In this document: positions 58,995 through 64,000 of the stretch, piece after piece
Layout: each line of letters begins with the position of its first letter
Numbering within the stretch: the first letter of the stretch is position 1
From: an uncultured Cyclobacteriaceae bacterium
GTDB taxonomy: Bacteria > Bacteroidota > Bacteroidia > Cytophagales > Cyclobacteriaceae
Direction: 5' to 3'
Assembly (NCBI GenBank): GCA_947492745.1
Contig: CANLOE010000017.1
Location: 1-64,000 of the forward strand
DNA: 64,000 nucleotides
Translations under genes and position numbers: made by a program
Notes under the pieces: model-generated
What the model saw: only the letters and a program-made list of their open reading frames with translations
Told to the model about the DNA's origin: nothing
Databases searched by the model: none

Positions 58995-61900
58995 TTAATG
59001 TATTACTATTTTAATTGTCGTGTTTCCTATAGTAAGGAAATAGAGGCCGGCACCGGGCCTACTTCCCAAGTCGATGATGTACTCCTTACTGTCCCATTGG
59101 TATTGGTATTTAATATCAAACCCCTTACCCTGTAGACTGAACAGGCGAATGGTTTCGCCCTCTTCGTATCCTTTGACCTGTATGCGATTACCTTTCTCTA
59201 CTGGATTAGGATATACTTCTACAGAAGCAAGAGGTTCTTCTATGTCCGGTGTGAAATTAAGGTTTTCATGGAATAGGACAAGGGCTTTTGCAAAAGCATC
59301 TATACCTACTTTCTCACCGATGATCCTACCGGGTATATCATCTGCCGGAGGGTGAATCCCTCCCCATATACGGGATAAACTGCACTGATCGGCAGCATCA
59401 CGATAAGTCGCCCATTGCAATGTCACATCTACACTGGGACCCTTTTCAAAAACCAGAAAGGCATCTTTGGGAGCTGTAAACTCTCCTAGGCCTCCAGGGA
59501 AAAATTCGCTGCCCGTTAATAGCGTAAGTACCTCTGCTGCTGCACGGGAAAAAGTAGAATGACCCGAGACATAGCCGGCGAAGGGTGGTGTGACAAAAGA
59601 AGGCCGCTGGTAGGGCCACCAGTTTTCAGCCAATATCCAGTCGACTTTTGGGCGGTTATCCGAATTGAGCTCACTATGTCCTATCCAAGTTCTTACCTTG
59701 ATTTTCCCTAGATGTTCTTTATCAGTACCTGCAAGTAGGTCTCCTTCTTGCACCAGTTCTATATAATCATCGATAAGAGGTATGCCATTAGGATTATAAC
59801 TAGCGAGCCCTGGGGCGGTACTCTGTCCTTTTCCTGCCATGTAACGAATAGCAGAAATGGGACGAATGTAGTCGTACCAGCCTTTGATGCTCCATGCTGC
59901 TATAGCGGCATCATGCACTGCCCCCCCCAACATAAAATAGCTTTTGATGTCCCATTCCAGAATTGTTTTTGGCTCACTTTTACCATTGATCCGCCGAACG
60001 AGTTCGGGCCGGTCGTTCACATAGTTCAAAATAGTGAACCAATGTCCCGGTGGCGTTTCCGAATCGGGGCCATCAGCCCAGAACTCAGCCAGAACACGGG
60101 TATAATCACCTCTGGGTACTAGTTGTTCTTCATAAGGATTACCTGTAATAGGGTTGATGGTCCACCCCTTACTCTTATCTCCTCCTTCTTCCAGTGCATA
60201 GAAGTTAGGGTATTCTTCCCATGAACGGGGAAAGTCTTCCTTTTGGATATTACCGATACTGTTCGGAGAAATATCCCAGAGTACACCGTCTTTGGGGTCT
60301 AAGTGAGAACCCCACACCGAAACCAATGAAAATCCCCATTTATAAAATTCGTCCGTTGCTGATGGAGTACCAAAGGAAAGTTGCGGAGGAACCCCAGGAT
60401 CATGGAAAACACGATAGCTATGACCGTTTCGGGGCTTAAGCGTACTTTCTTTTGGATTCAGCGCAAATCCTTTTACACTCCCCCACTCCGCACCTAAAAA
60501 TGCTGGGGTCTCGGCCCCAATGACATTACCACTTTGGTCGATGAACTCGGCCAGTTTCAATGGTTGCCAACGATTGGGGTCCTCACATACAGGGTTTCCC
60601 GGTAAATTCGGCACCAGTGGAGAGTTGGCCGGCACATAAAACCGGTTAGTATAATCCTCATTTTCGCTTGAGCCATCGGTAAGACCATAATCCATGATCT
60701 GTTGCGCTACATAACTACCCATCTGATTACTTTCTCCAGAGCTGTAGTCAGTCCCGTTTTTACTAATGGAGAACCCTAGTTCTCGCATCAATTCAAAAAC
60801 ATAGAATTCCGTCAGCCTTCTGCCCGGCGATGCTGCAAAACGAGAACGTATCAATCGGAACATACCATAACTGATGGCTTCTTCCAGTTCAAGTTGAAGT
60901 TCTTCGGGTTCCTTTTCTCCTATAGCCGATTTTAGTCCTTCTAGATCAGGGTATTCCAAAAAGGGCTCCCCTTTACCTGAATAAAGTGCGAATAGATCGT
61001 ACATCAACAGACTAGTATGAAATAGATTGCGTGCATGTACCGTTGGTCGGGCATAATCCCGACGTATGGCATCCAATAAGGTCTCGTTCCATAGCCGTGC
61101 CAAGGAATGTTTTTCGCTTCGGAGTTCGGAAAGAATGTCTACCTTCTTGGAGATTTCCTCACTAAAGCACACTCCTATCTCACGAACGGAAATGGTTCTG
61201 GAAAAACCTAGACCCCATTGTACTTCAACAGTAGCACTGCCATGTCCGGATACAATATGACCTCCTGACACAGTCCACTTAGCGCTATTTCCCTCTTTTA
61301 TAGGAAAGCTATATTTTTCGACTTTAAGTAATCCCGATTGTTCGGGGCCGTTGATATCCCCATTTGTTTCCAAATAGGTGCAGGACCCATCATCCACAGT
61401 GGCCAGTGGATTATAGCTACAGGAGCTAGGGTCGGTACAGCCGGCAATCTTCTCGCTGGTCAAGGTTTTCAGAATATACCCTTCTCCCTCTTTCGCTTTG
61501 ATAATCCGGTCGACGGGAAGGTCAGTATAGGTTTCCTGTATTCCTCTGGGCCAAGTAATGACCAGTTTTTTGAGCATTGTCTCGTTTCCCAAACCAAAAA
61601 TAGTGGGCTGCATGCTTTGGGTCTTGAAGCCAACACCTGTATAGTAAGCTTGCTGTTGCTTCCCACCCTGAGTTTCTATAAGAATATGGGTGCCGATGGC
61701 ACTGCGATTGGAAACAGTACCTTCCAGATCTATCTTTACCCAATGCGCATTTTCAGGGTTATTGTCCGCCGTTTGGTTTTCCAAAAAAAAGGGAGTTCCC
61801 TGTATCTGCGTCACCAGCACATCGATATCGCCATCATGATCATAGTCGAACTGCTCGAAACACATGCTATTGGACAGTTCGGCAAAGCCACTCTCCTCTG

Positions 61901-63011
61901 ATCGGTCGGAAAAGGAAAGCTTACCTTCACTCAAATCATTCTGCAAATAGAAATTCTTGAACGACTTTGAATAGCCATTGATTACGGTAATGTCAAGGTC
62001 TCCGTCCAAATCCATATCTCCGAACCGGGTCTGCCAGGACCAGTCTGTAGAATCGATATCCAAGGCTTCGGCTTCATTGGAAAAATCCTTTCCTCGATTT
62101 ATCCAAAGATTATTTTTATTGATATCCGAGATGAAAATATCCAAGAGACCGTCATTGTTCACATCGCCATAGGCAGTGCCCATGTGATTCTCGGAGCTAT
62201 TGGCCAAGAGGTTGTAGGCTGCTGTACTATCACTAAAGTTTCCATTATGGTTGATGAGCAGTGTGTTCTCATCAAAATCATTGACCACGAAGAGGTCTAT
62301 CCACTGATCGTCATTTACATCGATAGGGAGCATCATCCATGTGTGTTCCCTATTATTGATTTTGATTTTTTCGGAGTCATCGGCGAAGGTGCCGTCTCCA
62401 TTATTGGTGTATAACTTGTTATCAGTACATAGCCCCCATACGGAGACAGTCAGGTCAAGGAGACCGTCGTTATTATAGTCAATCCAGGCAGCACTGGAGA
62501 AGTAGCAGCCATCTTTATTGTCGAGGCCTGCTATTTCGGTGATATCGCTAAAGGTACCGTCTCCATTATTGCGGTAAAATTTATTGTATTTGTAATTGGT
62601 AAGGAATAAATCAGGGTCTCCATCATTATCATAGTCGCCCCAAGCAGCCCCATTGCGCACCTCTCCTTCATAAAATGCGGGTAGTCTAGGGAGAGGGTCT
62701 TGGTGTGTATAAGAAGGGGAAAGTCCTGAGAACGGTGTAATGTCTTCAAAAGTGGCATTGTTGTTATTCTTGAAAAGTCGGCTCCAGGTCTCCGGTTTTT
62801 TCTCTTCGTAGCGCTGTCTTGCCACTACGTAAAAATCAAGATGACCGTCTAGATCGTAATCAGCTACGGCCACTGCATTGTTTTGGCTCAATCGCTCTAT
62901 ACCGCTGATTCTTTTCTTAATAAAAATGGGGTATTCCTGAGCTACTACAGAAGTAGACATCACAAAGATAACGAAAAGCCCCTTAAGTAATTTTGCCAGC
63001 ATAGGCACCAA
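58995..63011 (-). CDS. FG-GAP/UnbV/vanadium-haloperoxidase-like fusion with T9SS tail
   Basis: 1338 residues, signal peptide 1-24. An integrin-type FG-GAP propeller (about 30-410; many DYDNDGDPDLF-type calcium loops) is followed by a UnbV/ASPIC domain (about 430-520; GLGNETMLKKLVITWPRG), a cysteine-containing linker (GCTDPSSCSYNPLA) and a PAP2-superfamily domain. The last has all three active-site motifs of vanadium haloperoxidases: K1043-x6-R1050-P, S1149-G-H1151 and S1213-R-x5-H1220-P. A Por sorting tail ends the protein. Vanadium enzymes oxidise halides with hydrogen peroxide; the same fold also makes phosphatases, so the activity is open. It lies 5 bases before a GH86, in a galactan operon. 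Confidence 0.85.
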   Translation of the reverse strand: MVPMLAKLLKGLFVIFVMSTSVVAQEYPIFIKKRISGIERLSQNNAVAVADYDLDGHLDFYVVARQRYEEKKPETWSRLFKNNNNATFEDITPFSGLSPSYTHQDPLPRLPAFYEGEVRNGAAWGDYDNDGDPDLFLTNYKYNKFYRNNGDGTFSDITEIAGLDNKDGCYFSSAAWIDYNNDGLLDLTVSVWGLCTDNKLYTNNGDGTFADDSEKIKINNREHTWMMLPIDVNDDQWIDLFVVNDFDENTLLINHNGNFSDSTAAYNLLANSSENHMGTAYGDVNNDGLLDIFISDINKNNLWINRGKDFSNEAEALDIDSTDWSWQTRFGDMDLDGDLDITVINGYSKSFKNFYLQNDLSEGKLSFSDRSEESGFAELSNSMCFEQFDYDHDGDIDVLVTQIQGTPFFLENQTADNNPENAHWVKIDLEGTVSNRSAIGTHILIETQGGKQQQAYYTGVGFKTQSMQPTIFGLGNETMLKKLVITWPRGIQETYTDLPVDRIIKAKEGEGYILKTLTSEKIAGCTDPSSCSYNPLATVDDGSCTYLETNGDINGPEQSGLLKVEKYSFPIKEGNSAKWTVSGGHIVSGHGSATVEVQWGLGFSRTISVREIGVCFSEEISKKVDILSELRSEKHSLARLWNETLLDAIRRDYARPTVHARNLFHTSLLMYDLFALYSGKGEPFLEYPDLEGLKSAIGEKEPEELQLELEEAISYGMFRLIRSRFAASPGRRLTEFYVFELMRELGFSISKNGTDYSSGESNQMGSYVAQQIMDYGLTDGSSENEDYTNRFYVPANSPLVPNLPGNPVCEDPNRWQPLKLAEFIDQSGNVIGAETPAFLGAEWGSVKGFALNPKESTLKPRNGHSYRVFHDPGVPPQLSFGTPSATDEFYKWGFSLVSVWGSHLDPKDGVLWDISPNSIGNIQKEDFPRSWEEYPNFYALEEGGDKSKGWTINPITGNPYEEQLVPRGDYTRVLAEFWADGPDSETPPGHWFTILNYVNDRPELVRRINGKSEPKTILEWDIKSYFMLGGAVHDAAIAAWSIKGWYDYIRPISAIRYMAGKGQSTAPGLASYNPNGIPLIDDYIELVQEGDLLAGTDKEHLGKIKVRTWIGHSELNSDNRPKVDWILAENWWPYQRPSFVTPPFAGYVSGHSTFSRAAAEVLTLLTGSEFFPGGLGEFTAPKDAFLVFEKGPSVDVTLQWATYRDAADQCSLSRIWGGIHPPADDIPGRIIGEKVGIDAFAKALVLFHENLNFTPDIEEPLASVEVYPNPVEKGNRIQVKGYEEGETIRLFSLQGKGFDIKYQYQWDSKEYIIDLGSRPGAGLYFLTIGNTTIKIVIH

Positions 63012-63068
63012 CTATTTTCTAACAAAAGTCAATCATTGAAACAATATATTGACATAATAACAAAAAAC

Positions 63069-63094
63069 AGAGATCGGGTTTCCACCCGATCTCT
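63069..63094 (-). terminator. Rho-independent terminator between SGBP and the haloperoxidase-like gene
   Basis: AGAGATCGGGT pairs with ACCCGATCTCT across TTCC (11-bp stem); on the minus strand GTTTTTTG follows. It stands 15 bases behind the stop of the partial SGBP gene and 58 bases before the next start, so it probably ends or attenuates the transcript arriving from beyond the right edge. Confidence 0.85.
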
Positions 63095-63109
63095 ATTTTC
63101 AAACAATAA

Positions 63110-64000
63110 TTATCGTCTATTTACTTCTGCCATGTAGAAATCATCAACAACTATGTCCGCTACACCCGCTACCCTTAGAAATGGATAAGTTTCAACAGGG
63201 TTGCCCGAACCATCTTTAGAATCATCGGTAGCTGTAAAAGTGGTTGTAAGAGTCACCCATCCACTAGCTTCTACCTCTTTGAGGTTCCATGAAACAACAT
63301 CTGCCCATCCAATATAATCAACAATGAAAATAGAGAGGACCGGATCTACTAAACATTTGGTAGCATCGGGATCTGTACAATCTTTATTCAAACGTTGTCC
63401 AACAGAAATAGCGTTGACTTTAAGGCTTATCAAATACTCTTTGCCATTCTCTATACGGTACTTTTGATCCGCACCAACGATGCCCGTTCCCAAGTCCGTA
63501 TAATCAGTAGTTTTAGTATTTATATAATGAGCACAAGATAATCCATTAGCACATTCTATTGTTGATGCTCCCTTTTCTTCTGAAATTACAGGGTCACCAT
63601 CAAAATTAGGCAATAAAACTTTGTGGGCTTTTCCTTGATGGATAAACTCTATATCACCTTTGGTATCACCGAACAACAAAAACTGAGCATAACCACCTGC
63701 AAATAAGGTATTGTCAAAGATGAAGAGATTTTCAAACCCGGCATAGCCAAAAACCAGATTATTGTGGTTGTCCACAAACATGTCAGTGAACTCCGCTATT
63801 TCTTCACCGGAAGTATCAGCAATATCTCCGGCATAGGATACCATTACGGAATCAGACGATAAGAAAGCTTCGCCCATATCTATGATAATGTTTCTTTCGT
63901 CATCGGTGCTTACACTTGCATCGGAAACGGTAAGTGTTGTTTCTACACCGAGGTTGATTACTTTAACAGAGAAATCCGAAGCTTCTACTGTCGCGTCATC
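63110..64000 (-). CDS. PKD/CBM surface glycan-binding protein, 3' part (cut by window edge)
   Basis: The frame is open to position 64000 without a start that fits; a Met at 63877 is internal, because 41 codons before it continue a domain (ASDFSVKVINLG ... TDDERNIIID) that aligns with the VSDFSLDVDGT and TEDERIIYI segments of the SGBP at 38904-40427. The C-terminal part (about 130 residues, ending VADIVVDDFYMAEVNRR) is a CBM4/9-like beta-sandwich, again as in that protein. So this is a second SusE/F-like binding protein, and its susCD pair probably lies beyond the right edge on the minus strand. Confidence 0.85.
   Translation of the reverse strand, partial: DDATVEASDFSVKVINLGVETTLTVSDASVSTDDERNIIIDMGEAFLSSDSVMVSYAGDIADTSGEEIAEFTDMFVDNHNNLVFGYAGFENLFIFDNTLFAGGYAQFLLFGDTKGDIEFIHQGKAHKVLLPNFDGDPVISEEKGASTIECANGLSCAHYINTKTTDYTDLGTGIVGADQKYRIENGKEYLISLKVNAISVGQRLNKDCTDPDATKCLVDPVLSIFIVDYIGWADVVSWNLKEVEASGWVTLTTTFTATDDSKDGSGNPVETYPFLRVAGVADIVVDDFYMAEVNRR

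Noticed and set aside
1-64000. tRNA, rRNA or known riboswitch
   Set aside because: Nothing with the conserved arms or motifs was noticed in the intergenic regions, though a covariance search was not possible.

Overview
The window is about 64 kb of a marine Bacteroidota chromosome (order not resolvable from the sequence). The evidence is a SusC/SusD pair, a hybrid two-component regulator with an AraC output domain, lipoprotein signal peptides, several type IX secretion (Por) tails, and the absence of strong Shine-Dalgarno sites. Nearly every gene serves breakdown of red-algal galactans of the agar/porphyran type, so the whole window reads as a large composite polysaccharide utilisation locus (PUL) plus the sugar catabolism that goes with it.

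Layout. 0.3-6.2 kb: YceI-like protein, a secreted hydrolase-like protein with a T9SS tail, an orphan receiver protein and a GH29 enzyme (mostly minus strand). 7.1-15.0 kb (plus): a catabolic cluster of Zn alcohol dehydrogenase, altronate dehydratase, tagaturonate reductase, COG3618 lactonase, sugar SDR, FucP permease and mutarotase; I read it as an oxidative L-galactose pathway ending in 2-keto-3-deoxygluconate (KDG). 15.4-28.6 kb (minus): two overlapping S1 sulfatases, a GH3-GH2-regulator operon and a third sulfatase. 29.2-33.4 kb (minus): full-length HTCS, divergent from 33.7-44.6 kb (plus): SusC, SusD, surface glycan-binding protein, GH29 and GH86. 45.6-64.0 kb (minus): a second long array that enters the window through a glycan-binding protein cut by the right edge, then a vanadium-haloperoxidase-like fusion, GH86, GH2, the full 3,6-anhydro-L-galactose (AHG) pathway, an epimerase, a RhaT-like transporter and GH117, closed by a strong terminator.

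How it fits together. Two secreted GH86 endo-enzymes cut the chain, surface lipoproteins and SusCD capture oligosaccharides, sulfatases and the exo-enzymes GH2, GH29, GH117 and GH3 strip them to D-galactose, L-galactose and AHG, and two separate transporters and two oxidative routes carry L-galactose and AHG to the same intermediate, KDG. No KDG kinase or aldolase and no sulfatase-maturing enzyme is present in the window.

The intergenic DNA is unusually structured. A 158-160 bp near-palindromic element occurs five times, each copy flanked by a 3-bp TTA/TAA duplication; a second family has GAGACTGT inverted ends (three copies); a third hairpin-centred family is nested with both. These look like non-autonomous mobile elements (MITEs) crowded around the PUL gene blocks.
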